Shown piece by piece: positions 11,069 through 22,560 of a stretch of DNA of 64,000 bases (positions are counted from its first letter, which is position 1; each line of letters opens with the position of its first letter). The notes below the pieces were generated by a model, which saw only the letters and a program-made list of their open reading frames with translations, was not told the DNA's origin and ran no database searches. This DNA is from Maylandia zebra (Eukaryota; Chordata; Actinopteri; Cichliformes; Cichlidae). Location: positions 4,055,967-4,119,966 of the forward strand of contig NC_135184.1 of the NCBI RefSeq assembly GCF_041146795.1. Reading direction: 5' to 3'. Made by a program: the position numbers and the translations under genes.

Positions 11069-11926
11069 GAGTTGCCAGCGTGGGAGACAGGGGTCCCCTT
11101 TCCACATCCAGCACTCTGACTGATGGTGCCTAACACACATTTTGTGCCAGTTTAAAGGGCACACCGAGAGAAGAGCAGACACATCGGCTGTATCCCAATT
11201 CAGGGTCTGCAGCCTTAAAGTACGCAGCCTCAACGATCCTCAAGGGCCGCGTACTTAAAGACCGCTAAGGCCGGAAGTGCGAGGCTTGTGAAATGTGACG
11301 GTCTAGCCTCCGTTGCGATGCCCAGGTTGCCTAGCAACCATGATACTAACAGCTGGAAACGTTACATACAGCATTGTTTGAAGGAATTGAAGGAGAAAAT
11401 CTTTTGTTCATTTGTTTGTTTGTTTCTACATGAGCTTTGAACATTCTCTGTAAGATTAAGGTCAGCTATTGAACGGCGTATTTTTTTTAAAGTAAAGGCT
11501 TTAAAACCAAGTTAGTACAAACGTCACTAATGTCACATAACTTTACCGACATGTGGCCAACAGTAATGTTTTCATGTTCTTCGTTATTAAACATTTGCAC
11601 ATAAATAAGTGACATAATATTCAGTACTTACTTAAAGTTTACTCTTCGGCTGCCCCTCGTCCGCCGTTTTTTTTTCGGCAAAATTATCCACACCCACTGA
11701 GGCGCTATGCATTCTGGGATATGTTGGGCCACGAAGTCTACAACGCCACGTCCTTAAAATTCAGGGAAATGAAGGACGCATTTGAGGGCCGCATTTCGAG
11801 CAGCCTTCGAATTAGGACAGCCTTTGTCGCCTCACGGTGACGTAATCGGCCTTAAAATGCGGCCTTTAAGGATGCAGACCCTGAATTGGGATACAGCCAT
11901 GGATCTTCGCTTTTGGACACAAGAGT

Positions 11927-12090
11927 GAGGGGAGAGCGCGAACGCAGTCCCCCACTACCACAAATTATGCAGTTGAGATTCCCGCATTTGGGGAATTCAC
12001 AGGGGTCAGCACAACCGCAGTGCAATGGCTGAGCCTCGCCCTGGGTGAACCACATTGGTGATCATGGTATCTCCCCTGCCAGGTAAGTAT
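11927..12090 (-). ncRNA. RNU1: U1 snRNA, copy 11 (class A)
   Basis: Full-length; matches copy 7, 4,091 bp away, including the 3' box variant. Confidence 0.92.
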
Positions 12091-12949
12091 GAGTTGCCAG
12101 CGTGGGAGACAGGGGTCCCCTTTCCACATCCAGCACTCTGGCTGATGGTGCCTAACACACATTTTGTGCCAGTTCAAAGGGCACACCGAGAGAAGAGCAG
12201 ACACATCGGCTGTATCCCAATTCAGGGTCTGCAGCCTTAAAGTACGCAGCCTCAACGATCCTCAAGGGCCGCGTACTTAAAGACCGCTAAGGCCGGAAGT
12301 GCGAGGCTTGTGAAATGTGACGGTCTAGCCTCCGTTGCGATGCCCAGGTTGCCTAGCAACCATGATACTAACAGCTGGAAACGCTACATACAGCATTGTT
12401 TGAAGGAATTGAAGGAGAAAATCTTTTGTTCATTTGTTTGTTTGTTTCTACATGAGCTTTGATCATTCTCTGTAAGATTAAGGTCAGCTATTGAACGGCG
12501 TATTTTTTTTTAAAGTAAAGGCTTTAAAACCAAGTTAGTACAAACGTCACTAATGTCACATAACTTTGCCGACATGTGGCCAACAGTAATGTTTTCATGT
12601 TCTTCGTTATTAAACATTTGCACATAAATAAGTGACATAATATTCAGTACTTACTTAAAGTTTACTCTTCGGCTGCCCCTCGTCCGCCGTTTTTTTTTCG
12701 GCAAAATTATCCACACCCACTGAGGCGCTATGCATTCTGGGATATGTTGGGCCACGAAGTCTACACCGCCACGTCCTTAAAATTCAGGGAAATGAAGGAC
12801 GCATTTGAGGGCCGCATTTCGAGCAGCCTTCGAATTAGGACAGCCTTTGTCGCCTCACGGTGACGTAATTGGCCTTAAAATGCGGCCTTTAAGGCTGCAG
12901 ACCCTGAATTGGGATACAGCCATGGATCTTTGCTTTTGGACACAAGAGT

Positions 12950-13113
12950 GAGGGGAGAGCGCGAACGCAGTCCCCCACTACCACAAATTATGCAGTTGAG
13001 ATTCGCGCATTTGGGGAATTCACAGGGGTCAGCACAACCGCAGTGCAATGGCTGAGCCTCGCCCTGGGTGAACCACATTGGTGATCATGGTATCTCCCCT
13101 GCCAGGTAAGTAT
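12950..13113 (-). ncRNA. RNU1: U1 snRNA, copy 12 (class A)
   Basis: Full-length; carries ATGCGCG in stem-loop III instead of ATGCGGG, weakening the CCC:GGG pairing. This variant is otherwise typical of A copies in the right half of the array. Confidence 0.9.
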
Positions 13114-13967
13114 GAGTTGCCAGCGTGGGAGACAGGGGTCCCCTTTCCACATCCAGCACTCTGGCTGATGGTGCCTAACACACATTTTGTGCCAGTTCAA
13201 AGGGCACACCGAGAGAAGAGCAGACACATCGGCTGTATCCCAATTCAGGGTCTGCAGCCTTAAAGTACGCAGCCTCAACGATCCTCAAGGGCCGCGTACT
13301 TAAAGACCGCTAAGGCCGGAAGTGCGAGGCTTGTGAAATGTGACGGTCTAGCCTCCGTTGCGATGCCCAGGTTGCCTAGCAACCATGATACTAACAGCTG
13401 GAAACGCTACATACAGCATTGTTTGAAGGAATTGAAGGAGAAAATCTTTTGTTCATTTGTTTGTTTGTTTCTACATGAGCTTTGATCATTCTCTGTAAGA
13501 TTAAGGTCAGCTATTGAACGGTGTATTTTTTTTTAAAGGCTTTAAAACCAAGTTAGTACAAACGTCACTAATGTCACATAACTTTACCGACATGTGGCCA
13601 ACAGTAATGTTTTCATGTTCTTCGTTATTAAACATTTGCACATAAATAAGTGACATAATATTCAGTACTTACTTAAAGTTTACTCTTCGGCTGCCCCTCG
13701 TCCGCCGTTTTTTTTTCGGCAAAATTATCCACACCCACTGAGGCGCTATGCATTCTGGGATATGTTGGGCCACGAAGTCTACACCGCCACGTCCTTAAAA
13801 TTCAGGGAAATGAAGGACGCATTTGAGGGCCGCATTTCGAGCAGCCTTCGAATTGGGACAGCCTTTGTCGCCTCACGGTGACGTAATCGGCCTTAAAATG
13901 CGGCCTTTAAGGCTGCAGACCCTGAATTGGGATACAGTCATGGATCTTTGCTTTTGGACACAAGAGT

Positions 13968-14131
13968 GAGGGGAGAGCGCGAACGCAGTCCCCCACTACC
14001 ACAAATTATGCAGTTGAGATTCCCGCATTTGGGGAATTCACAGGGGTCAGCACAACCGCAGTGCAATGGTTGAGCCTCGCCCTGGGTGAACCACATTGGT
14101 GATCATGGTATCTCCCCTGCCAGGTAAGTAT
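13968..14131 (-). ncRNA. RNU1: U1 snRNA, copy 13 (class A)
   Basis: Full-length, class A loop I, with the CAACC stem II shared with copy 2. Confidence 0.92.
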
Positions 14132-14990
14132 GAGTTGCCAGCGTGGGAGACAGGGGTCCCCTTTCCACATCCAGCACTCTGGCTGATGGTGCCTAACACA
14201 CATTTTGTGCCAGTTCAAAGGGCACACCGAGAGAAGAGCAGACACATCGGCTGTATCCCAATTCAGGGTCTGCAGCCTTAAAGTACGCAGCCTCAACGAT
14301 CCTCAAGGGCCGCGTACTTAAAGACCGCTAAGGCCGGAAGTGCGAGGCTTGTGAAATGTGACGGTCTAGCCTCCGTTGCGATGCCCAGGTTGCCTAGCAA
14401 CCATGATACTAACAGCTGGAAACGCTACATACAGCATTGTTTGAAGGAATTGAAGGAGAAAATCTTTTGTTCATTTGTTTGTTTGTTTCTACATGAGCTT
14501 TGATCATTCTCTGTAAGATTAAGGTCAGCTATTGAACGGCGTATTTTTTTTTAAAGTAAAGGCTTTAAAACCAAGTTAGTACAAACGTCACTAATGTCAC
14601 ATAACTTTGCCGACATGTGGCCAACAGTAATGTTTTCATGTTCTTCGTTATTAAACATTTGCACATAAATAAGTGACATAATATTCAGTACTTACTTAAA
14701 GTTTACTCTTCGGCTGCCCCTCGTCCGCCGTTTTTTTTTCGGCAAAATTATCCACACCCACTGAGGCGCTATGCATTCTGGGATATGTTGGGCCACGAAG
14801 TCTACACCGCCACGTCCTTAAAATTCAGGGAAATGAAGGACGCATTTGAGGGCCGCATTTCGAGCAGCCTTCGAATTGGGACAGCCTTTGTCGCCTCACG
14901 GTGACGTAATCGGCCTTAAAATGCGGCCTTTAAGGCTGCAGACCCTGAATTGGGATACAGCCATGGATCTTTGCTTTTGGACACAAGAGT

Positions 14991-15154
14991 GAGGGGAGAG
15001 CGCGAACGCAGTCCCCTACTACCACAAATTATGCAGTTGAGATTCCCGCATTTGGGGAATTCACAGGGGTCAGCACAACCGCAGTGCAATGGTTGAGCCT
15101 CGCCCTGGGTGAACCACCTTCGTGATCATGGTATCTCCCCTGCCAGGTAAGTAT
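14991..15154 (-). ncRNA. RNU1: U1 snRNA, copy 14 (class B)
   Basis: Full-length with canonical loop I and the PSE variant of copies 6 and 10. One base differs in stem-loop IV (GTAGTAGGGG). Confidence 0.93.
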
Positions 15155-16012
15155 GAGTTGCCAGCGTGGGAGACAGGGGTCCCCTTTCCACATCCAGCAC
15201 TCTGACTGATGGTGCCTAACACACATTTTGTGCCAGTTTAAAGGGCACACCGAGAGAAGAGCAGACACATCGGCTGTATCCCAATTTAGGGTCTGCAGCC
15301 TTAAAGTACGCAGCCTCAACGATCCTCAAGGGCCGCGTACTTAAAGACCGCTAAGGCCGGAAGTGCGAGGCTTGTGAAATGTGACGGTCTAGCCTCCGTT
15401 GCGATGCCCAGGTTGCCTAGCAACCATGATACTAACAGCTGGAAACGTTACATACAGCATTGTTTGAAGGAATTGAAGGAGAAAATCTTTTGTTCATTTG
15501 TTTGTTTGTTTCTACATGAGCTTTGAACATTCTCTGTAAGATTAAGGTCAGCTATTGAACGGCGTATTTTTTTTAAAGTAAAGGCTTTAAAACCAAGTTA
15601 GTACAAACGTCACTAATGTCACATAACTTTACCGACATGTGGCCAACAGTAATGTTTTCATGTTCTTCGTTATTAAACATTTGCACATAAATAAGTGACA
15701 TAATATTCAGTACTTACTTAAAGTTTACTCTTCGGCTGCCCCTCGTCCGCCGTTTTTTTTTCGGCAAAATTATCCACACCCACTGAGGCGCTATGCATTC
15801 TGGGATATGTTGGGCCACGAAGTCTACAACGCCACGTCCTTAAAATTCAGGGAAATGAAGGACGCATTTGAGGGCCGCATTTCGAGCAGCCTTCGAATTA
15901 GGACAGCCTTTGTCGCCTCACGGTGACGTAATCGGCCTTAAAATGCGGCCTTTAAGGATGCAGACCCTGAATTGGGATACAGCCATGGATCTTCGCTTTT
16001 GGACACAAGAGT

Positions 16013-16176
16013 GAGGGGAGAGCGCGAACGCAGTCCCCCACTACCACAAACTATGCAGTTGAGATTCCCGCATTTGGGGAATTCACAGGGGTCAGCACAA
16101 CCGCAGTGCAATGGCTGAGCCTCGCCCTGGGTGAACCACATTGGTGATCATGGTATCTCCCCTGCCAGGTAAGTAT
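16013..16176 (-). ncRNA. RNU1: U1 snRNA, copy 15 (class A, altered Sm site)
   Basis: Full-length, but the Sm site reads AGTTTGTGG instead of AATTTGTGG. Combined with the class A loop, this copy is unlikely to make a normal U1 snRNP. Shares the 3' box variant of copies 7 and 11. Confidence 0.9.
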
Positions 16177-17035
16177 GAGTTGCCAGCGTGGGAGACAGGG
16201 GTCCCCTTTCCACATCCAGCACTCTGGCTGATGGTGCCTAACACACATTTTGTGCCAGTTCAAAGGGCACACCGAGAGAAGAGCAGACACATCGGCTGTA
16301 TCCCAATTCAGGGTCTGCAGCCTTAAAGTACGCAGCCTCAACGATCCTCAAGGGCCGCGTACTTAAAGACCGCTAAGGCCGGAAGTGCGAGGCTTGTGAA
16401 ATGTGACGGTCTAGCCTCCGTTGCGATGCCCAGGTTGCCTAGCAACCATGATACTAACAGCTGGAAACGCTACATACAGCATTGTTTGAAGGAATTGAAG
16501 GAGAAAATCTTTTGTTCATTTGTTTGTTTGTTTCTACATGAGCTTTGATCATTCTCTGTAAGATTAAGGTCAGCTATTGAACGGCGTATTTTTTTTTAAA
16601 GTAAAGGCTTTAAAACCAAGTTAGTACAAACGTCACTAATGTCACATAACTTTGCCGACATGTGGCCAACAGTAATGTTTTCATGTTCTTCGTTATTAAA
16701 CATTTGCACATAAATAAGTGACATAATATTCAGTACTTACTTAAAGTTTACTCTTCGGCTGCCCCTCGTCCGCCGTTTTTTTTTCGGCAAAATTATCCAC
16801 ACCCACTGAGGCGCTATGCATTCTGGGATATGTTGGGCCACGAAGTCTACACCGCCACGTCCTTAAAATTCAGGGAAATGAAGGACGCATTTGAGGGCCG
16901 CATTTCGAGCAGCCTTCGAATTAGGACAGCCTTTGTCGCCTCACGGTGACGTAATTGGCCTTAAAATGCGGCCTTTAAGGCTGCAGACCCTGAATTGGGA
17001 TACAGCCATGGATCTTTGCTTTTGGACACAAGAGT

Positions 17036-17174
17036 GAGGGGAGAGCGCGAACGCAGTTGAGATTCCCGCATTTGGGGAATTCACAGGGGTCAGCACAACC
17101 GCAGTGCAATGGTTGAGCCTCGCCCTGGGTGAACCACCTTCGTGATCATGGTATCTCCCCTGCCAGGTAAGTAT
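17036..17174 (-). pseudogene. RNU1: U1 snRNA, copy 16 (class B, Sm site deleted)
   Basis: Only 139 bp: 25 bp are missing between two GCAGT direct repeats (+ strand), removing the Sm site and part of stem-loop IV. Loop I is canonical. Without an Sm site it cannot form a U1 core particle. The same deletion is in copy 18. Confidence 0.92.
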
Positions 17175-17750
17175 GAGTTGCCAGCGTGGGAGACAGGGGT
17201 CCCCTTTCCACATCCAGCACTCTGGCTGATGGTGCCTAACACACATTTTGTGCCAGTTTAAAGGGCACACCGAGAGAAGAGCAGACACATCGGCTGTATC
17301 CCAATTCAGGGTCTGCAGCCTTAAAGTACGCAGCCTCAACGATCCTCAAGGGCCGCGTACTTAAAGACCGCTAAGGCCGGAAGTGCGAGGCTTGTGAAAT
17401 GTGACGGTCTAGCCTCCGTTGCGATGCCCAGGTTGCCTAGCAACCATGATACTAACAGCTGGAAACGCTACATACAGCATTGTTTGAAGGAATTGAAGGA
17501 GAAAATCTTTTGTTCATTTGTTTGTTTGTTTCTACATGAGCTTTGATCATTCTCTGTAAGATTAAGGTCAGCTATTGAACGGCGTATTTTTTTTTAAAGT
17601 AAAGGCTTTAAAACCAAGTTAGTACAAACGTCACTAATGTCACATAACTTTACCGACATGTGGCCAACAGTAATGTTTTCATGTTCTTCGTTATTAAACA
17701 TTTGCACATAAATAAGTGACATAATATTCAGTACTTACTTAAAGTTTACT

Positions 17751-20700
17751 CCTCCTTGAATCGCTACCTTATCGTGGTGGAGGGGTTTGTGTGTCCCAGG
17801 GATCCCAGGGGCTATGTTGTCTGGGGGCTTTTGCCCCCTGGTAGGGTCTCCCATGGCAAACTGGTCCTGGGTGAGGGACCAGACAAAGAGCGATTCAGAA
17901 GACCCCCATGAAAAGAATATCGAGGGAACAGTTTACCCTGCCCGGGATAGGGTTACCGGGGCCCCGCCCTGGAGCCAGGCCCGGGGAGGGTGCCCGAGGG
18001 CGAGCGTCTGGTGGCCGGGCCTTAGTCCATGGGGCCCGGCCGGGCACAGCCCGAAGAGGAGACATGGGCCCATCCTCCCGCAGGCCCACCACCCGCAGGA
18101 GGCGCCATAGGGGTCGGGTGCATTGTGAGCCGGGTGGCGGCCAGGAGCGGAGGCCCTGGCGGACCGACCCCCGGCTGCCAAGACTGGCAATAGGGACATG
18201 GAATGTCACCTCTCTGGTGGGGAAGGAGCCTGAGTTGGTGCGTGAGGTTGAGAGGTACCGGCTAGATATAGTTGGGCTCACCTCTACGCATTGTCTGGGC
18301 TCTGGAACCAGTCTCCTGGAGAGGGGCTGGACTCTGTCTCAGTCTGGAGTTGCCCCTGGTGAGAGGCGGCGGGCTGGGGTGGGTATTCTTATATCCCCTC
18401 GGCTTGCTGCCGGTACGTTGGGGTTTTTCCCGGTGGACGAGAGGGTTTGTTCCCTGCGCCTTAGGGTCGGGGAACGGGTCCTGACTGTCATCTGCGCTTA
18501 TGCGCCGAGTGGCAGTTCGGAGTACCCAGCCTTCTTAGAGTCCCTGGGTGGGGTGCTGGAAGGTGCTCCACCTGGAGACTCTGTTGTCCTGCTGGGAGAC
18601 TTCAATGCTCACGTGGGTAACGACAGCGAGACCTGGAGGGGCGTGATTGGGAGGAACGGCCTCCCTGATCTGAACCCGAGCGGTGCTTTGTTATTGGACT
18701 TCTGTGCTAATCACAGTTTGGCCATAACGAACACCCTGTTCGAACATAAGAGTGTCCATAAGTGCACGTGGCACCAGGATGCTCTAGGCCGTAGGTCGAT
18801 GATCGATTTTGTAATCGTATCACCAGACCTGCGACCATATGTTCTGGACACTCGGGTAAAGAGAGGGGCTGAGCTGTCAACTGATCACCACCTGGTGGTG
18901 AGTTGGATCAGGTGGCGGGGGAGGACGCTGGACAGACCTGGTGCACCTAAACGCGTAGTGAGGGTGTGCTGGGAACGTCTAGCAGAGGCCCCAGTCCGCG
19001 AGATCTTCAACGCACACCTCCGGCAGAGCTTCAACAGCATCCCGAGGGAGACTGGGGACATTGAGTCCGAATGGACCATGTTCAGCGTCTCCATTGCCGA
19101 AGCTGCTGCATTGAGCTGCGGCCGCAGGTATCGACAGGCCAAGCGGAATGCGGCTCGGGCAGTGGCTGAAGCAAAAACTCGGGTGTGGGAGGAGTTCGGA
19201 GAGGCCATGGAAAAAGACTTTCGGACTGCCTCGAAGAGATTCTGGCAAACCGTCAGGCGTCTCAGGAGGGGAAAGCGGTGCTCTACCTGCACTGTGTATA
19301 GTGCTGGCGGAGCGCTGTTGACGTCGACTGAGAAAATTGTCGGGCGGTGGAAGGAATACTTCGAGGACCTCCTTAATCCCACTGACACGTCTTCCGGGGA
19401 GGAAGCAGAGTCTGGGGATGAGGGGTGTGACCCACCGATTTCCGGGGGCGAGGTCACTGAGGCAGTTAAACAACTCCTTGGTGGCAGAGCCCCTGGTGTC
19501 GATGAGGTCCGCCCCGAGTTCCTGAAGGCTCTGGACGTTGTAGGGCTGTCTTGGTTGACACGTCTCTGCAATGTTGCGTGGAGATCAGGGGCAGTACCTG
19601 TGGACTGGCAGACCGGGGTGGTGGTCCCCATCTTCAAGAAGGGGGACCGGAGGGTGTGTTCCAACTACAGGGGGATCACACTCCTCAGCCTCCCCGGGAA
19701 AGTCTATGCCAGGGTGCTGGAGAGGAGGGTTCGTCCGCTAGTCGAACCTCGGATACAGGAGGAACAATGCGGTTTTCGTCCTGGTCGCGGAACACTGGAC
19801 CAGCTCTTTGTCCTCTCGAGGATACTTGAGGGTGCATGGGAGTTTGCCCAACCAGTCTACATGTGTTTTGTGGACCTGGAGAAGGCATTCGACCGTGTCC
19901 CTCGGGGCGTCCTGTGGGAGGTGTTGCGCGAGTATGGGGTGTCTGGCCCATTGCTACGGGCCATTCAATCCCTATACAACCGTTGCAAGAGCTTGGTTCG
20001 CATTGCCGGCAATAAGTCGGACTCGTTCCCGGTGGGTGATGGGCTCCGCCAGGGCTGCCCTTTGTCTCCGGTTCTGTTCATAATTTTTATGGACAGGATT
20101 TCTAGGCGCAGCCAAGTGGCGGAGGGCTTTCGCTTTGGTGACCTCAGAATCTCATCTCTGATTTTTGCGGATGATGTGGTTCTGTTGGCTTCATCGGGTG
20201 AGGGCCTCCAGCTCGCACTGGAGCGGTTCGCAGCCGAGTGTAACGCAGCGGGAATGAGGATCAGCACCTCCAAATCTGAGGCCATGGTTCTCAGCCGGAA
20301 AAGGGTGGAGTGCCCACTCCGGGTCGGGGATGAGTTCCTGCCCCAAGTGGAGGAGTTCAAGTATCTCGGGGTCTTGTTCGCGAGTGATGGGAGAAGGGAG
20401 CTGGAGATCGACAGACGGATTGGGGCTGCGGCTGCAGTAATGCGGACGCTGCACCGGTCCGTCGTGGTGAAGAGGGAGCTGAGTGTAAAAGCGAAGCTCT
20501 CAATTTACCGGTCGATCTACGTCCCTACCCTCACCTATGGCCACGAGCTGTGGGTAGTGACCGAAAGAACGAGATCGCGGATACAAGCGGCGGAAATGAG
20601 CTTCCTCCGAAGGGTGGCTGGCCTCTCCCTTAGAGATAGGGTGAGAAGTTCGGCCATCCGGGAGGGGCTTAGAGTAGAGCAGCTGCTGCTCCACATCGAA

Positions 20701-20984
20701 AGGAGCCAGCTGAGGTGGTTCGGTCATCTGGCAAGGATGCCCCCTGGGCGCCTCCTGGGCGAGGTGTTCCAGGCATGTCCCACCGGGAGGAGGCCCCGGG
20801 GCAGACCCAGGACACGCTGGAGAGATTATATCTCTCGGCTGGCCTGGGAACGCCTTGGTATTCCCCCGGACAAGCTGGAGGAGGTGGCTGGGGAGAGGGA
20901 GGTCTGGACCTCTTTGCTTAGGCTGCTACCCCCGCGACCCGACCTCGGATAAGCGGATGAAGATGGATGGATGGATGGATGGAT
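17751..20984 (+). mobile_element. RTE-clade (Rex3-like) LINE, full-length appearing, inside a MITE copy
   Basis: 3,234 bp flanked by a perfect 14-bp target duplication ACTTAAAGTTTACT (17737-17750 and 20985-20998). One long ORF is followed directly by a GATG/GGAT microsatellite tail with no poly(A), as in the RTE clade. About 157 bp of 5' leader precedes the ORF. It sits in only one unit, so it inserted after that unit was amplified. Confidence 0.9.
17908..20952 (+). CDS. RTE-type LINE polyprotein: APE endonuclease and reverse transcriptase
   Basis: 1,014 aa without interruption. An EEP endonuclease runs from about residue 94 (IGTWNVTSL) through [10 protein letters not shown] (about 229) to STDHHLVV (about 323). 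The reverse transcriptase has KAPGVDE-like [37 protein letters not shown] and the catalytic FADD at about 753-756. The C-terminal tail includes [13 protein letters not shown]. Compared with the fish family as I remember it, the linker between the domains (around [15 protein letters not shown]) seems about 40-50 aa short, an in-frame deletion that may affect activity. It nicks target DNA and primes reverse transcription there. The first ATG was taken; a later one is possible. Confidence 0.9.
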   Translation: MKRISREQFTLPGIGLPGPRPGARPGEGARGRASGGRALVHGARPGTARRGDMGPSSRRPTTRRRRHRGRVHCEPGGGQERRPWRTDPRLPRLAIGTWNVTSLVGKEPELVREVERYRLDIVGLTSTHCLGSGTSLLERGWTLSQSGVAPGERRRAGVGILISPRLAAGTLGFFPVDERVCSLRLRVGERVLTVICAYAPSGSSEYPAFLESLGGVLEGAPPGDSVVLLGDFNAHVGNDSETWRGVIGRNGLPDLNPSGALLLDFCANHSLAITNTLFEHKSVHKCTWHQDALGRRSMIDFVIVSPDLRPYVLDTRVKRGAELSTDHHLVVSWIRWRGRTLDRPGAPKRVVRVCWERLAEAPVREIFNAHLRQSFNSIPRETGDIESEWTMFSVSIAEAAALSCGRRYRQAKRNAARAVAEAKTRVWEEFGEAMEKDFRTASKRFWQTVRRLRRGKRCSTCTVYSAGGALLTSTEKIVGRWKEYFEDLLNPTDTSSGEEAESGDEGCDPPISGGEVTEAVKQLLGGRAPGVDEVRPEFLKALDVVGLSWLTRLCNVAWRSGAVPVDWQTGVVVPIFKKGDRRVCSNYRGITLLSLPGKVYARVLERRVRPLVEPRIQEEQCGFRPGRGTLDQLFVLSRILEGAWEFAQPVYMCFVDLEKAFDRVPRGVLWEVLREYGVSGPLLRAIQSLYNRCKSLVRIAGNKSDSFPVGDGLRQGCPLSPVLFIIFMDRISRRSQVAEGFRFGDLRISSLIFADDVVLLASSGEGLQLALERFAAECNAAGMRISTSKSEAMVLSRKRVECPLRVGDEFLPQVEEFKYLGVLFASDGRRELEIDRRIGAAAAVMRTLHRSVVVKRELSVKAKLSIYRSIYVPTLTYGHELWVVTERTRSRIQAAEMSFLRRVAGLSLRDRVRSSAIREGLRVEQLLLHIERSQLRWFGHLARMPPGRLLGEVFQACPTGRRPRGRPRTRWRDYISRLAWERLGIPPDKLEEVAGEREVWTSLLRLLPPRPDLG

Positions 20985-21281
20985 ACTTAAAGTTTACTCT
21001 TCGGCTGCCCCTCGTCCGCCGTTTTTTTTTCAGCAAAATTATCCACACCCACTGAGGCGCTATGCATTCTGGGATATGTTGGGCCACGAAGTCTACACCG
21101 CCACGTCCTTAAAATTCAGGGAAATGAAGGACGCATTTGAGGGCCGCATTTCGAGCAGCCTTCGAATTAGGACAGCCTTTGTCGCCTCACGGTGACGTAA
21201 TCGGCCTTAAAATGCGGCCTTTAAGGATGCAGACCCTGAATTGGGATACAGCCATGGATCTTTGCTTTTGGACACAAGAGT

Positions 21282-21445
21282 GAGGGGAGAGCGCGAACGC
21301 AGTCCCCTACTACCACAAATTATGCAGTTGAGATTCGCGCATTTGGGGAATTCACAGGGGTCAGCACAACCGCAGTGCAATGGCTGAGCCTCGCCCTGGG
21401 TGAACCACATTGGTGATCATGGTATCTCCCCTGCCAGGTAAGTAT
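21282..21445 (-). ncRNA. RNU1: U1 snRNA, copy 17 (class A)
   Basis: Full-length; has the ATGCGCG stem-loop III change and the GTAGTAGGGG stem-loop IV change. Confidence 0.9.
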
Positions 21446-22304
21446 GAGTTGCCAGCGTGGGAGACAGGGGTCCCCTTTCCACATCCAGCACTCTGGCTGA
21501 TGGTGCCTAACACACATTTTGTGCCAGTTCAAAGGGCACACCGAGAGAAGAGCAGACACATCGGCTGTATCCCAATTCAGGGTCTGCAGCCTTAAAGTAC
21601 GCAGCCTCAACGATCCTCAAGGGCCGCGTACTTAAAGACCGCTAAGGCCGGAAGTGCGAGGCTTGTGAAATGTGACGGTCTAGCCTCCGTTGCGATGCCC
21701 AGGTTGCCTAGCAACCATGATACTAACAGCTGGAAACGCTACATACAGCATTGTTTGAAGGAATTGAAGGAGAAAATCTTTTGTTCATTTGTTTGTTTGT
21801 TTCTACATGAGCTTTGATCATTCTCTGTAAGATTAAGGTCAGCTATTGAACGGCGTATTTTTTTTTAAAGTAAAGGCTTTAAAACCAAGTTAGTACAAAC
21901 GTCACTAATGTCACATAACTTTGCCGACATGTGGCCAACAGTAATGTTTTCATGTTCTTCGTTATTAAACATTTGCACATAAATAAGTGACATAATATTC
22001 AGTACTTACTTAAAGTTTACTCTTCGGCTGCCCCTCGTCCGCCGTTTTTTTTTCGGCAAAATTATCCACACCCACTGAGGCGCTATGCATTCTGGGATAT
22101 GTTGGGCCACGAAGTCTACACCGCCACGTCCTTAAAATTCAGGGAAATGAAGGACGCATTTGAGGGCCGCATTTCGAGCAGCCTTCGAATTGGGACAGCC
22201 TTTGTCGCCTCACGGTGACGTAATTGGCCTTAAAATGCGGCCTTTAAGGCTGCAGACCCTGAATTGGGATACAGCCATGGATCTTTGCTTTTGGACACAA
22301 GAGT

Positions 22305-22443
22305 GAGGGGAGAGCGCGAACGCAGTTGAGATTCCCGCATTTGGGGAATTCACAGGGGTCAGCACAACCGCAGTGCAATGGTTGAGCCTCGCCCTGGGTG
22401 AACCACCTTCGTGATCATGGTATCTCCCCTGCCAGGTAAGTAT
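22305..22443 (-). pseudogene. RNU1: U1 snRNA, copy 18 (class B, Sm site deleted)
   Basis: Same 25-bp deletion as copy 16, so one of the two arose by duplication of the other together with its unit. Confidence 0.92.
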
Positions 22444-22560
22444 GAGTTGCCAGCGTGGGAGACAGGGGTCCCCTTTCCACATCCAGCACTCTGGCTGATG
22501 GTGCCTAACACACATTTTGTGCCAGTTTAAAGGGCACACCGAGAGAAGAGCAGACACATC

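Larger units (their letters stand above)
17292..21253. mobile_element. MITE copy interrupted by the RTE element
   Basis: The MITE between U1 copies 16 and 17, split at 17750/20985 by the RTE-type LINE; both termini are present. Confidence 0.88.
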
